In this document: positions 16,727 through 24,003 of the stretch, piece by piece
Layout: each line of letters begins with the position of its first letter
How positions within the stretch are numbered: the stretch's first letter is position 1
Assembly: GCA_011523825.1 (NCBI GenBank)
Contig: WTFX01000026.1
Coordinates: forward strand, 392,321 to 456,320
Direction of reading: 5' to 3'
From: Microthrixaceae bacterium
Lineage (GTDB): Bacteria > Actinomycetota > Acidimicrobiia > Acidimicrobiales > Poriferisodalaceae
Length of the DNA stretch: 64,000 nt
Program-made: the position numbers and the translations under genes
The notes under the pieces: model-generated
Seen by the model: only the letters and a program-made list of their open reading frames with translations
Told to the model about the DNA's origin: nothing
The model's database searches: none

Positions 16727-17035
16727 TCAGTTCGCGACCTGCTGCCAAGGCCGGAGGCACACCAACGTGCTGGTCACGGTGGCAAGGACGGTCAACGACA
16801 CGGCCTGGGCTCTGGTTGCGGCAATCCCGCCCGAGTACCAGCCGAAGGCCAAGTAGACGGCCGCGAGTGCCAGCGCGGCGGCCAAGTAGATGAGTAGGAA
16901 GCAAACGGCGGCTGCGACGCCCCGCGCCAAGGTATGGACGACCCGCTTGGCGACCGGTGCGTTCCGGTAGAAGAACAGGCCGGTGCACGCAGCGGTGAGC
17001 AGCGCTGGCAGGAACGAACTCAGCAGCAGCGTCAT
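16727..17035 (-). CDS. Small membrane protein, unknown function
   Basis: A 102-residue protein with three probable membrane helices (about residues 2-22, 40-66 and 76-94) and short basic loops (FYRNAPVAKRVVHTLARG). The ATG has an AAGGA ribosome site. I do not recognise a family. It stands alone between the giant surface-protein gene and the NYN gene, all on the minus strand. Confidence 0.6.
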   Translation of the reverse strand: MTLLLSSFLPALLTAACTGLFFYRNAPVAKRVVHTLARGVAAAVCFLLIYLAAALALAAVYLAFGWYSGGIAATRAQAVSLTVLATVTSTLVCLRPWQQVAN

Positions 17036-17194
17036 GGCGATTCCTTGACGTTCAGCGTGATCATGCCCGAGTCGAGTATTGCTCGGCGACAGCCTTGGCG
17101 GCGGTTGTCGTCGCGGTAGCCGGTCCAACCGAAGTTCTTCGAGTTCGTCAGGTATGTCGGCGACGCTGCCGTCTGACCCGCCGGCTCGTCTTGC

Positions 17195-17815
17195 CTACGG
17201 CAACCAGCCTTGTGGCGCGCGCAGTTCATAGCCGTTGGCCTGAACCACCGGATCGGGGAGTCGGGCCGACCGGATCGAGGATGGATTGATGTGGTACGCG
17301 GCGTCAGCGACCCGCGCCAATTCCGCTGACGGCCTCTTGGGGGGATGGGCGACAACGACTCTCTTGTCGGGGAAGCGGCGTTGCACGGATTCGATCGGAG
17401 GCGCAAGGTCGCTGTCGCCCGAGACGATGATCGCGACATCGAACAGATCGTCGAAGGCGTCCTCCAGCAGCCGTACTGCGATGTTGACGTCTGTCTTCTT
17501 TTCCTCGCTGCGGCGCCACGTAGCGCCGCACGACCGGCAGCGGGCGGGCTGTGAGAGGAAGTGGCCGTAGTCGATGGTCAGCCCACCTCGGGCTGTGAGT
17601 GCATCGAGATACATTCCCTGTCGAGCGCTGTCGTCGCGGTTGTTCTTGATCCGCGAAGTGAAGTAGCGCACGTCGGCGAGCACTTGTCGGGGTTCGAGCA
17701 GCGCTCGGCAGAGTGCCACGAGGTCGAGCCAACGAGAAGTGCGCAGCTTCGCATCGAGCAGGCCGTAGTACAGGTTGTAGCCGTCGATGTATCCGACAAC
17801 CCGTTCAATGGCCAT
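17195..17815 (-). CDS. NYN-domain (PIN-like) ribonuclease
   Basis: A 206-residue protein. The start region VVGYIDGYNLYYGLLDAKLR carries the N-terminal catalytic Asp of the NYN (LabA/DUF88) fold. KKTDVNIAVRLLEDAF and VAIIVSGDSDLAPPIESVQR hold the remaining acidic residues, and a CRSCGATW pair interrupts the middle. NYN proteins are predicted RNases. It is divergent from the DUF5131 gene with a small-RNA candidate in between. ATG at 17815 fits the family start. The N-terminal frame extends further upstream but there reads through the RNA hairpins. Confidence 0.85.
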   Translation of the reverse strand: MAIERVVGYIDGYNLYYGLLDAKLRTSRWLDLVALCRALLEPRQVLADVRYFTSRIKNNRDDSARQGMYLDALTARGGLTIDYGHFLSQPARCRSCGATWRRSEEKKTDVNIAVRLLEDAFDDLFDVAIIVSGDSDLAPPIESVQRRFPDKRVVVAHPPKRPSAELARVADAAYHINPSSIRSARLPDPVVQANGYELRAPQGWLP

Positions 17816-17866
17816 GAGTGACTGACAGTAGGCAGCGAGCGAGCCACGGCCGAAGTCGTTTTCCGA

Positions 17867-17940
17867 TACGATGTCTGCACCCCACCGGGGCGCGTAACCC
17901 CGGTCCAACGGCCCCGGCTTCGGCCGGGGCTGTTTACTTT
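17867..17940 (+). ncRNA. Candidate two-hairpin small RNA, copy 1
   Basis: A TACGAT (-10-like) at 17867-17872 is followed by hairpin 1, ACCGGGG/CCCCGGT (17884-17904), and hairpin 2, GCCCCGGC-TTCG-GCCGGGGC (17911-17930). TGTTTACTTT comes next, as in an intrinsic terminator. Copy 2 at 19042-19112 keeps both stems; the stem-2 pair G-C here is A-T there, a compensatory change. It sits between two divergent genes, so it is not a terminator for either. The orientation is inferred from the T-rich tail. Confidence 0.55.
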
Positions 17941-18001
17941 CCGGACCCGAACTACTGACCCCAGAATCCTGACTGTCACAGCCCGTCCCTACGGTTGAGA
18001 C

Positions 18002-18748
18002 GTGGCTGACAAGTCGGCGATCGAGCGGACCGAGGCGACGTGGAACCCGACCACGGGCTGCGATCGGGTGTCGCCGGGCTGCGACCGCTGCTATGCGCAG
18101 ACTCTGGCCAAGCGGCTCAAGGCGATGGGGTCGCCCAAGTACCAGAACGACGGTGACCCGGCGACGAGCGGGCCGGGCTTCAAGCTCACCTTGCATCGGT
18201 CATCGCTCGATGTGCCTCGACGCTGGAGCGCACCCCGCCTCGTCTTCGTGGACTCGATGAGCGATCTCTTCCATGACGATGTGCAGCCCGAGTTCATCGC
18301 GCAGGTCTTCGAGGTGATCCGCCGGACGCCCCAGCACACCTACCAGGTGCTCACCAAGCGAGCGCAGCGGCTGAGCCGGATCGCAGGCGAGCTCGACTGG
18401 CCGTCGAACCTGTGGATGGGCGTGAGCGTGGAGACTCGCCGGTACGCCTTCCGCATCGACCACCTGCGCAAGGTGCCCGCAGCGGTGAGGTTCGTGAGCG
18501 CCGAGCCGTTGCTCGGCCCGCTCGGCGAGCTCGATCTTGCGGGCATCGACTGGGTGATTGCCGGCGGCGAGTCCGGTGCCGGCGCCCGGCCCATGGAGCT
18601 GGAGTGGGTCACCGAGCTGCGCGATAGGTGCACGGCGGCCGGCGTGGCGTTCTTCTTCAAGCAGTGGGGAGGCAGGACGCCCAAGGCCGGCGGGCGGGAG
18701 CTCGAGGGCGAGGTGTGGAACGAGCTGCCGGCGGGGGTGGCGAGCTAG
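18002..18748 (+). CDS. DUF5131 (phage Gp37/Gp68) family protein
   Basis: A 248-residue protein starting at GTG or ATG-equivalent 18002 (MADKSAIERTEATWNPTTGC). The three-Cys motif Cys20-x6-Cys27-x2-Cys30 (CDRVSPGCDRCYA) is characteristic of the family, which resembles radical-SAM-type cluster binding. Further family blocks are LVFVDSMSDLFHDDV, HTYQVLTKRAQRL, WMGVSVE, RFVSAEPLL and WVIAGGESGAGARPM. It is often found in phages and defence islands with a TcmP partner. No TcmP is here; its neighbour is the divergent NYN nuclease. The reaction is unknown. Confidence 0.9.
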   Translation: MADKSAIERTEATWNPTTGCDRVSPGCDRCYAQTLAKRLKAMGSPKYQNDGDPATSGPGFKLTLHRSSLDVPRRWSAPRLVFVDSMSDLFHDDVQPEFIAQVFEVIRRTPQHTYQVLTKRAQRLSRIAGELDWPSNLWMGVSVETRRYAFRIDHLRKVPAAVRFVSAEPLLGPLGELDLAGIDWVIAGGESGAGARPMELEWVTELRDRCTAAGVAFFFKQWGGRTPKAGGRELEGEVWNELPAGVAS

Positions 18749-18873
18749 CTGGAGGCAGTTCTCAGCCGAGTCTCGGCGCAGAGCGGGTATCCGCTGATCT
18801 GGGCGGGTTCAGAATTGCGTTGCCAAGGCCGCGGGAATGCCAATACTGTGAGCGTCGTAAGCCCCTCGTCGGC

Positions 18874-18956
18874 CTCTCGTTGAAGCTGCTTGGGGCAGAA
18901 TTTTGGGGGGCGACGTCAACCGTGGCGGCGCCCCCCGATTGCTTCTTCAACGAGAG
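18874..18956. repeat. Long inverted repeat in intergenic DNA
   Basis: Outer arms CTCTCGTTGAAG (18874-18885) and CTTCAACGAGAG (18945-18956) are perfect. Inner arms GGGGGGCG (18905-18912) and CGCCCCCC (18929-18936) fold inside them. It lies within the 18749-19240 gap that otherwise has no gene. It could be a large hairpin RNA or the remnant of a small transposable repeat. Confidence 0.6.
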
Positions 18957-19041
18957 TTCGGTTACGCCGCCGGCTGAGCGCTCTGCGGATCCGAGCTGAC
19001 GGTAGGCAGCACGCGAGCATCGGCTGAAGCCGTTTTTTTGG

Positions 19042-19112
19042 TACCGTGAGGGCACCCCACCGGGGCGCGCAGCCCCGGTCCGACGGCCCCGACTTCGGTC
19101 GGGGCTGTTTAG
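19042..19112 (+). ncRNA. Candidate two-hairpin small RNA, copy 2
   Basis: Same order as copy 1. TACCGT lies at 19042-19047 after a T7 run. Hairpin 1 is ACCGGGG/CCCCGGT (19059-19079), hairpin 2 is GCCCCGAC-TTCG-GTCGGGGC (19086-19105), then TGTTTA. The loop of hairpin 1 differs (GTAA versus GCAG) while the stem is identical, and hairpin 2 shows a paired change. A remnant of the DUF5131 gene follows about 40 bp later. Confidence 0.55.
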
Positions 19113-19153
19113 CGTCTAGGCGCACGTTCTGCTGCCGCCGGAGCATTGGCAAT

Positions 19154-19199
19154 AGGCCGGCGGGCGGGAGTTCGAGGGCGAGGTGTGGGACGAGCTGCC
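19154..19199 (+). pseudogene. Remnant of the 3' end of a second DUF5131 gene
   Basis: 46 bases that match 18684-18729, the last codons of the intact DUF5131 gene, with two differences. They follow the second small-RNA copy, so the unit 'RNA plus DUF5131 gene' was duplicated and the second copy lost nearly the whole gene by an internal deletion. Confidence 0.75.
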
Positions 19200-19240
19200 C
19201 ACGGCGGCGTTGGAAATTCCGCCGTGAGTATCAGGTGAGC

Positions 19241-19246
19241 TAATAT
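19241..19246 (+). promoter_or_regulatory. -10 element of the HigBA-like operon
   Basis: TAATAT ends 11 bases before the ATG of the toxin gene at 19258, and no ribosome site lies between. This spacing suggests a leaderless mRNA, which is common in actinobacteria. No clear -35 box is seen. Confidence 0.5.
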
Positions 19247-19257
19247 AAGTTCGACTG

Positions 19258-19632
19258 ATGCAAACTTGGGACGTTGAGTACACCGACCAGTTCCATCAGT
19301 GGTACCTATCGCTCGAGTACGAGGAAAGAGACTCTGTGGTCGCAAGGGTCGAGCTCTTGGAGCTAGCTGGTCCGGCGCTCGGTCGACCGGTTGTCGACAA
19401 CGTTCACCGGTCGCGCCACGCCAACATGAAAGAGCTTCGAGCCGAGAGGGGAATTCGAGTTCTCTTCGCCTTCGATCCGCGTCGCACAGCGATTCTGTTG
19501 ATCGGGGGAGACAAGAGCCCAAGCGAACTCGGCAGTCCTGACTGGAATCGGTGGTACGACCGTTATGTACCGGTCGCCGACGATCTGTATGACACCCACC
19601 TTGACGAGCTGACAGACGAAGGACTCCTGTGA
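19258..19632 (+). CDS. RelE/HigB-type toxin (Gp49-like)
   Basis: A 124-residue protein of the phage-derived Gp49-like/HigB family: WDVEYTDQFHQWYLSLE at the start, the core strand RHANMKELRAERGIRVLFAFDPRRTAILL and GGDKSPSELGSPDWNRWYDR at the end. These toxins cleave mRNA on the ribosome. The toxin-first order with the XRE antitoxin behind it (stop and start overlap as TGATG) matches higBA. Confidence 0.9.
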   Translation: MQTWDVEYTDQFHQWYLSLEYEERDSVVARVELLELAGPALGRPVVDNVHRSRHANMKELRAERGIRVLFAFDPRRTAILLIGGDKSPSELGSPDWNRWYDRYVPVADDLYDTHLDELTDEGLL

Positions 19633-19952
19633 TGCCAAGCACCAAGAACTTCAGAGTGCTGCGTGACGAGGCACGGCTCGATCCGGAGCGTGCTCGACGG
19701 ATTGACGAGGCCAAACTACGTGCAGTCTCCGAGATCACGATCTATGCGTTGAGCGATCTCCGCGCCGCGTTCGGAGTGACACAGGCCGAACTGGCGGCGA
19801 TGATCGGCAAGTCGCAATCGGCGATTTCTCAGATTGAGAACGGTGAGATCGGCTTGTCGCTCGGGCTGCTGAAGTCGATCGTCGGAGAGTTGGGTGGCGA
19901 GCTGGAGATCGCTGCCGTATTTGAGGACGGTCGCGTTCTGATCAACGCCTGA
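19632..19952 (+). CDS. HigA-type XRE antitoxin
   Basis: A 106-residue protein with an XRE HTH at about residues 40-95 (RAAFGVTQAELAAMIGKSQS). ATG at 19632 overlaps the toxin stop, so translation is coupled. It is expected to bind the toxin and repress the shared promoter. GTG at 19629 is an alternative start. Confidence 0.9.
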   Translation: MPSTKNFRVLRDEARLDPERARRIDEAKLRAVSEITIYALSDLRAAFGVTQAELAAMIGKSQSAISQIENGEIGLSLGLLKSIVGELGGELEIAAVFEDGRVLINA

Positions 19953-19997
19953 GTCGATCCAACGATGCAAGAGCTCGGATCGCGAATGTCGCTTTGC

Positions 19998-20023
19998 CGG
20001 CATTATCGCAATAATGCGATAAT
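19998..20023. promoter_or_regulatory. Perfect palindromic operator
   Basis: GCATTATCGCA and TGCGATAATGC are perfect 11-base arms around a 4-base centre (ATAA). The site is 33 bp upstream of the orphan XRE gene and 46 bp after the antitoxin gene. It is a strong candidate operator for autoregulation by the next gene. Confidence 0.75.
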
Positions 20024-20056
20024 GCTGTGCGCCGCCGATAATGATGGAGTCGAGCT

Positions 20057-20377
20057 GTGGTCAGGCGATCTCGTTGGGAGGATGTCAAGGCGGGTCGCGG
20101 TGAGCCTTCTCTTGTGACGCGTGCCGCCGTCGAGCAGGATCTCGCCCTGGGTCAGCTCATTCACGATCTCCGGATGCAGGCGGGTCTGAGTCAGCGGGAG
20201 CTCGCCGGCCGCATGGGCACGACGCAGTCGGTGATCTCCCGCCTGGAGGAGGGCGGCGGCGCACGCAATCGGATCGACACGCTCGCCCGTGTGGCGTCCG
20301 GGCTAGACCGACATCTCGTGCTGTCGTTTCCAGCGGAGCCGCCCGGCCAGCTTCATGACGCAGTGCAAGTCGCGTAG
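20057..20377 (+). CDS. Orphan XRE-family repressor or antitoxin
   Basis: A 106-residue protein (GTG start) with an XRE HTH at about residues 33-88 (QAGLSQRELAGRMGTTQSVI). The length and layout, with an N-terminal arm (VRRSRWEDVKAGRGEPS), are those of HigA-like antitoxins, but no toxin gene adjoins it. The palindrome just upstream is its probable binding site. It may control the neighbouring HigBA pair or be a relic whose toxin was lost. Confidence 0.8.
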   Translation: MVRRSRWEDVKAGRGEPSLVTRAAVEQDLALGQLIHDLRMQAGLSQRELAGRMGTTQSVISRLEEGGGARNRIDTLARVASGLDRHLVLSFPAEPPGQLHDAVQVA

Positions 20378-20421
20378 AGCCTCGTGCTCAATGCCGGAGT
20401 CGCCAAGCCCTCCGGAGTCGA

Positions 20422-21153
20422 TTACTCGCCGAGCCAGTTCTCTTTGGGCTTGTCGGCTCGGAATCGCCACAGGGTGACGGCGATGAACAGGGCGCTGAAG
20501 CCGAGCAGCATCGCGATGGCACGGCCGAAGCCTTGCTCGCCGGCGAGCACGCTGCGGTAGGCGTCGATTGCCCAGTACACGGGGCTGGCCGGGGCGATGG
20601 CCTGCACCCAGCCCGGCAGGGTGGTGATCTGGGCGATGGCCCCGCCGGCGCCTGCGACGGCCATCGTGCCCAGCATCGAGGCGGCGTTGAGCTGCGACAT
20701 GGTGCGGCACAGCGACGTCATGGCGATCGCGAGGGTGACGTAGGCGGCCGCGCAGGCCAGCGCCGTGATGACGAGCTGGGCTGCGCCGCCGGGCACCTCG
20801 AGGCCGAAGGTGGCGATGCCGACGGCCACCAGGAGGAGCTGCTGGGCGGCGGTGACGGCGAGCATGGGGATGGCCTTGCCGGTGACGATCTCGATCGTGC
20901 GGATCGGGGCGATGCGCAGCCGGTCCCAGGTGCCCCATCCGTGCTCGCGGAAGAACGAGAATCCCATCGACCCGGTTCCCAGCAGCGCGAACAGCGAGGC
21001 CAGGGCGGGGACCGAGTGCTCCGGCCCGCCGATGAGCGCGTCGGACACGAAGAACAGCAGCACGCCCGGCATGCCGATGAGGACGAACAGGGGGAACGGG
21101 TCGCGGCGCAGCAGGCGCAGCTCGTTGCGGGTGACGAGGAGGGTTCTCGTCAT
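20422..21153 (-). CDS. ABC-2 type transporter permease
   Basis: A 243-residue membrane protein with six predicted helices (for example FPLFVLIGMPGVLLFFVSDA and AAYVTLAIAMTSLCRTMSQL). It has the ABC-2 signature near the end (MLLGFSALFIAVTLWRFRADK). Its ATG overlaps the stop of the ATPase gene by four bases. Together they form a half-size exporter, probably for a drug or lipid; the substrate is not indicated. Confidence 0.85.
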   Translation of the reverse strand: MTRTLLVTRNELRLLRRDPFPLFVLIGMPGVLLFFVSDALIGGPEHSVPALASLFALLGTGSMGFSFFREHGWGTWDRLRIAPIRTIEIVTGKAIPMLAVTAAQQLLLVAVGIATFGLEVPGGAAQLVITALACAAAYVTLAIAMTSLCRTMSQLNAASMLGTMAVAGAGGAIAQITTLPGWVQAIAPASPVYWAIDAYRSVLAGEQGFGRAIAMLLGFSALFIAVTLWRFRADKPKENWLGE

Positions 21154-22043
21154 CGGCTGGTGCTTCCGGGGCTGGCGTCGGCGGTGCTGCCGGCAGCGTT
21201 GTTGCCGTCGTCCGAGCCGATCACCCGCTCGTACAGGCGGCGGACCGAGGGCCGCTCGACGACCACTTCGGCGATCTGGTCCTGGTCGACCGAGTTGATC
21301 GCCGCCAGCAGGTCACGGTCGTCGAACGACACCGTCTCGCCGTTGCCGAGGGTGATGACCGTGGCCGGGTCGGCAACAGCCTCGAGCAGGTCCCCGAGCG
21401 GCCCGGCCGCGACCCGCCGGCCATGGTCGATGATCACGAGCGAATCGCACGCCTCGTCGGCTTCCTCGAGGTAGTGGGTGCTGAAGATGACCGCCGTGCC
21501 CTGGGCCGCCAGCCGGCGGATGCCGTCGATCACCCGACGGCGGGCAGCGACGTCGAGGCCGGCCGTCGGCTCGTCCACCAGCAGCAGCCTGGGCTCGTGG
21601 ATCACGGCGGTCGCCAGGTGCACCAGCTTCTGCTGACCCACGCTGAGGTCCTTCACCTGGCGATCGGTCAGCGCGCCGAGATCGAAGAGGTCGACGATCT
21701 TGCTTGTTGCAGTAGCGAGCGAGCCGCCCCGCAGGCCGTAGAGACCGCCGAAGTAGGACAGGTTGTCCGACACCCGCAACGACAGGTAGAGCGCTGTTCG
21801 CTGGGCTGCGTACCCGACCATGGCGCTGACCGGCGGCGAGTTCGGCGCCAGTCCGTCGACGGCGATCTGCCCGCCGTCGGGCTGCAGCAGGCCGACGATG
21901 CAGCCCATCGTGGTCGTCTTTCCGGCACCGTTGGGGCCCAGCAGGCCGACCGTCTCCCCAGGCGCCACCGAGAACGACAAATCATCGACGGCAACGATCG
22001 AGCCGTACCGCTTGGTCAGCGACTCGACCTCCAGCAGCGTCAC
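21150..22043 (-). CDS. ABC transporter ATP-binding protein
   Basis: A 297-residue protein with Walker A GPNGAGKTT, signature LSVGQQKLVHLA, Walker B RLLLVDEPTAGLD and H-loop FSTHYLEEADEA. This is the DrrA/CcmA-like subfamily that partners ABC-2 permeases. The C-terminal 70 residues are a small accessory domain (ITLGNGETVSFDDRDLLAAI). It is cotranscribed with the permease and divergent from the HTH-nucleotidyltransferase gene. Confidence 0.9.
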   Translation of the reverse strand: MTLLEVESLTKRYGSIVAVDDLSFSVAPGETVGLLGPNGAGKTTTMGCIVGLLQPDGGQIAVDGLAPNSPPVSAMVGYAAQRTALYLSLRVSDNLSYFGGLYGLRGGSLATATSKIVDLFDLGALTDRQVKDLSVGQQKLVHLATAVIHEPRLLLVDEPTAGLDVAARRRVIDGIRRLAAQGTAVIFSTHYLEEADEACDSLVIIDHGRRVAAGPLGDLLEAVADPATVITLGNGETVSFDDRDLLAAINSVDQDQIAEVVVERPSVRRLYERVIGSDDGNNAAGSTADASPGSTSR

Positions 22044-22125
22044 GGCCGACAGTCTGGCCGCCCAGCCCCGTCAGCCAACGCTCCTTTCTGATTGGGCCTG
22101 CCATACTCGGGCGTAGCCGATAATT

Positions 22126-22157
22126 CCATATATAGGGATATAGTTTCCAAAATATGG
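22126..22157. promoter_or_regulatory. AT-rich operator/promoter of the HTH-nucleotidyltransferase gene
   Basis: Inverted arms CCATAT (22126-22131) and ATATGG (22152-22157) frame an AT-rich stretch that overlaps the start codon at 22154. A repressor bound here would block both transcription and initiation. The winged-helix protein itself is the natural candidate. Confidence 0.5.
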
Positions 22158-22744
22158 GTAAATCAGCGACGCCGAATCTGTTGCCGCTGCTGCGGTCGCG
22201 CCAGCAGGGCGAGATCTTGGCTCGGCTGCTCGGCGATCCTGACCTCGAAGCCAGCGTCACCGACATCGCCGCGATGCTCGAGGTGCCGATCAGCTCTGTG
22301 CACCGAGAGATCGAGCGGGCGCAGGCTGCCGGCATCGTCACGAGCCGCAAGATCGGCAACGTCCGCCTTGTGCGAGCGAACACCGACAGCCCCTACTACC
22401 GGGGCCTTGCCGACGTGCTGGTGAGGGCGTTCGGCCCCCCGCACGTGCTTGCGGAAGCGCTGGCGGACGTCGACGGCATCGATGCTGCGTACGTCTTCGG
22501 ATCGTGGGCTGCCCGCTGGTCTGAGGATGGGGGCACCCGTCCCGTCGCCGACATCGACGTTCTCGTGCTGGGCTCACCAGACCGCGACCGGCTCTACGCG
22601 GCGCTCTCCGCGGCCGAGGAGCGACTCGGCCGCCCCGTCCAGGACGCGGTGCGCCCAGCCGGCTGGATCGACGACGGCAGCGGCAGCTTTCACGCAACCG
22701 TCGTCAGCCGGCCGCTCGTGCAGATCGACCTCGGTCAGGGCTGA
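22154..22744 (+). CDS. Winged-helix domain fused to a MNT-type nucleotidyltransferase
   Basis: A 196-residue protein. Residues 8-80 are an ArsR-like winged helix (DIAAMLEVPISSVHREIERA). Residues 100-160 carry the minimal nucleotidyltransferase motif FGSWAARW ... PVADIDVLVLG (GS-x-D-x-D). MNT proteins act as antitoxins that AMPylate HEPN toxins. A HEPN-like gene lies immediately downstream but convergent, with a 41-base overlap of the 3' ends. The start has no clear ribosome site and may be leaderless. Confidence 0.8.
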   Translation: MGKSATPNLLPLLRSRQQGEILARLLGDPDLEASVTDIAAMLEVPISSVHREIERAQAAGIVTSRKIGNVRLVRANTDSPYYRGLADVLVRAFGPPHVLAEALADVDGIDAAYVFGSWAARWSEDGGTRPVADIDVLVLGSPDRDRLYAALSAAEERLGRPVQDAVRPAGWIDDGSGSFHATVVSRPLVQIDLGQG

Positions 22745-23255
22745 ACGGCTTCAAGGCAACCGTTTCGGCGATTCGACGAGAGCCATCGACTGCTGCTCTG
22801 GCCAGGGAGATCGCCCACTTTGCGTCCTCGCTCGTCAGCGGTGGCGTGTCTGCGTCGTAGTACTGCGCAGAGTGCCGTTTCCGGCGGAATCTCTCGAATG
22901 TCGGCTTCGCGAACTCGGGGATAGAGCCCGAGAATTGAGCCGAGACTGCATCTTCGACAGTGACATGGGAGCCTTCCCCGGACGTCGGCCTCAGAGACTG
23001 ACGCAGCAGGAGCGACTCGGCTGCCATTCGGTATGCGTCGTACGCAACGGCGAATGCGCCGGCGACGTCGCCGACGTCGATCCCGGCGTTCGCAGTGCCG
23101 AGCCGCCGTTCGGCTTGACCGAGCACCTCGTCACCCGCCTTCTGGCGGCCTTCGACCGCAATCTGCTCGAGGCGTTTCGCCTCGATGAGGTAGGTGATGG
23201 CGTCCCGGCCTCGCATCCTGCCGACCGTAGCGACGGTGCGGGTTGTCGGTTCCAT
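22704..23255 (-). CDS. HEPN-like protein, possible toxin partner of the MNT gene
   Basis: Up to 183 residues, all helical. It looks like the SAV_6107-type HEPN group (GRDAITYLIEAKRLEQIAVE; AYDAYRMAAESLLLRQ). The candidate RNase motif R-x5-H is in FERFRRKRHSAQYYDADT. It converges with the MNT gene rather than sharing an operon, which is unusual for MNT/HEPN pairs. ATG at 23216 (MRGRDAITYL) is the more family-like start. Confidence 0.65.
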   Translation of the reverse strand: MEPTTRTVATVGRMRGRDAITYLIEAKRLEQIAVEGRQKAGDEVLGQAERRLGTANAGIDVGDVAGAFAVAYDAYRMAAESLLLRQSLRPTSGEGSHVTVEDAVSAQFSGSIPEFAKPTFERFRRKRHSAQYYDADTPPLTSEDAKWAISLARAAVDGSRRIAETVALKPFSPDRGRSARAAG

Positions 23256-23338
23256 TGATTTCGTAGAGGTGGCCAGATGAGTGTGGAGGCGCGCCGGGCC
23301 GCCGATGACGGCGGTTGGCGCGAGGCCGGGCGGGGCGG

Positions 23339-23896
23339 CTAGAGCTTGGCGGCGATGCGTTCGAGGGTGTTCCAGTTGCGGGCCGTGGCGATGATGTCGA
23401 GGTGTCGCTCGAAGTGCGAGTACGACAGGCGCAGCGCCTTGATGCCCTCGGGTGCCCAGACGTATGCCTCGGTGCCCTCGACGTGGAGGACTTCGGGGCT
23501 GTGGTCGGCTTCGACGAGCTCACGGACGGCGTCGGGGCTTGGTTCTTCTGACAGGAAGTTGACCAGGTAGCGGGAGCCGTCGTCGGCGATGTGGCCGAGG
23601 GGATTGCGCTCGAGGATGGCTTCGATCTCGGCGGCGGTGCGGGCTGCGCAGGGCACGTGGACGTCGAACTCGCCGGCCAGCAGTTGCTGGACGGCGGCGG
23701 CCACGGCGGTGGCGCTGGGTTGGTCGGGTTGGTCGGCGGTGAGCTCGGCCGTGACGATGATGTTGCCGCTCTGGAGAATCGTGACTGGGTCGGCGTAGCC
23801 GGCCTCGGCCAGCTTGGGGCGCAGCTCGGCCATGGGGACTCTGTTGTGCCCGCCGACGTTGATGCCCCGGGGAAGGACGACGCAGCGGGTGCTCAC
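23339..23896 (-). CDS. DUF1697 domain protein
   Basis: About 185 residues from GTG at 23896 (STRCVVLPRGINVGGHNRVP). The family hallmark RGINVGG...MAELR and the block VTILQSGNIIVTAE are present, as is YVWAPEGIKALRLSYSHFER near the end. Function is unknown. A further upstream ATG at 23980 would add a Pro/Thr-rich stretch of no clear value. Confidence 0.85.
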   Translation of the reverse strand: MSTRCVVLPRGINVGGHNRVPMAELRPKLAEAGYADPVTILQSGNIIVTAELTADQPDQPSATAVAAAVQQLLAGEFDVHVPCAARTAAEIEAILERNPLGHIADDGSRYLVNFLSEEPSPDAVRELVEADHSPEVLHVEGTEAYVWAPEGIKALRLSYSHFERHLDIIATARNWNTLERIAAKL

Positions 23897-24003
23897 GGTG
23901 GGCGGTTCAGCCGGACTCGCCGGCGTTGGGGTCTGCTGCGGCCATGGGAGAACGGTAGGGCCGAGACGGGTACGTGTCACACCCCTCTCCTACGTTGGCC
24001 GCC

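Noticed and set aside
17816..18196. An N-terminal extension of the NYN gene on the minus strand through the two hairpins.
   Set aside because: The extension has no similarity to NYN proteins, overlaps the divergent gene's start and reads through the conserved RNA candidate. ATG at 17815 matches the family start.
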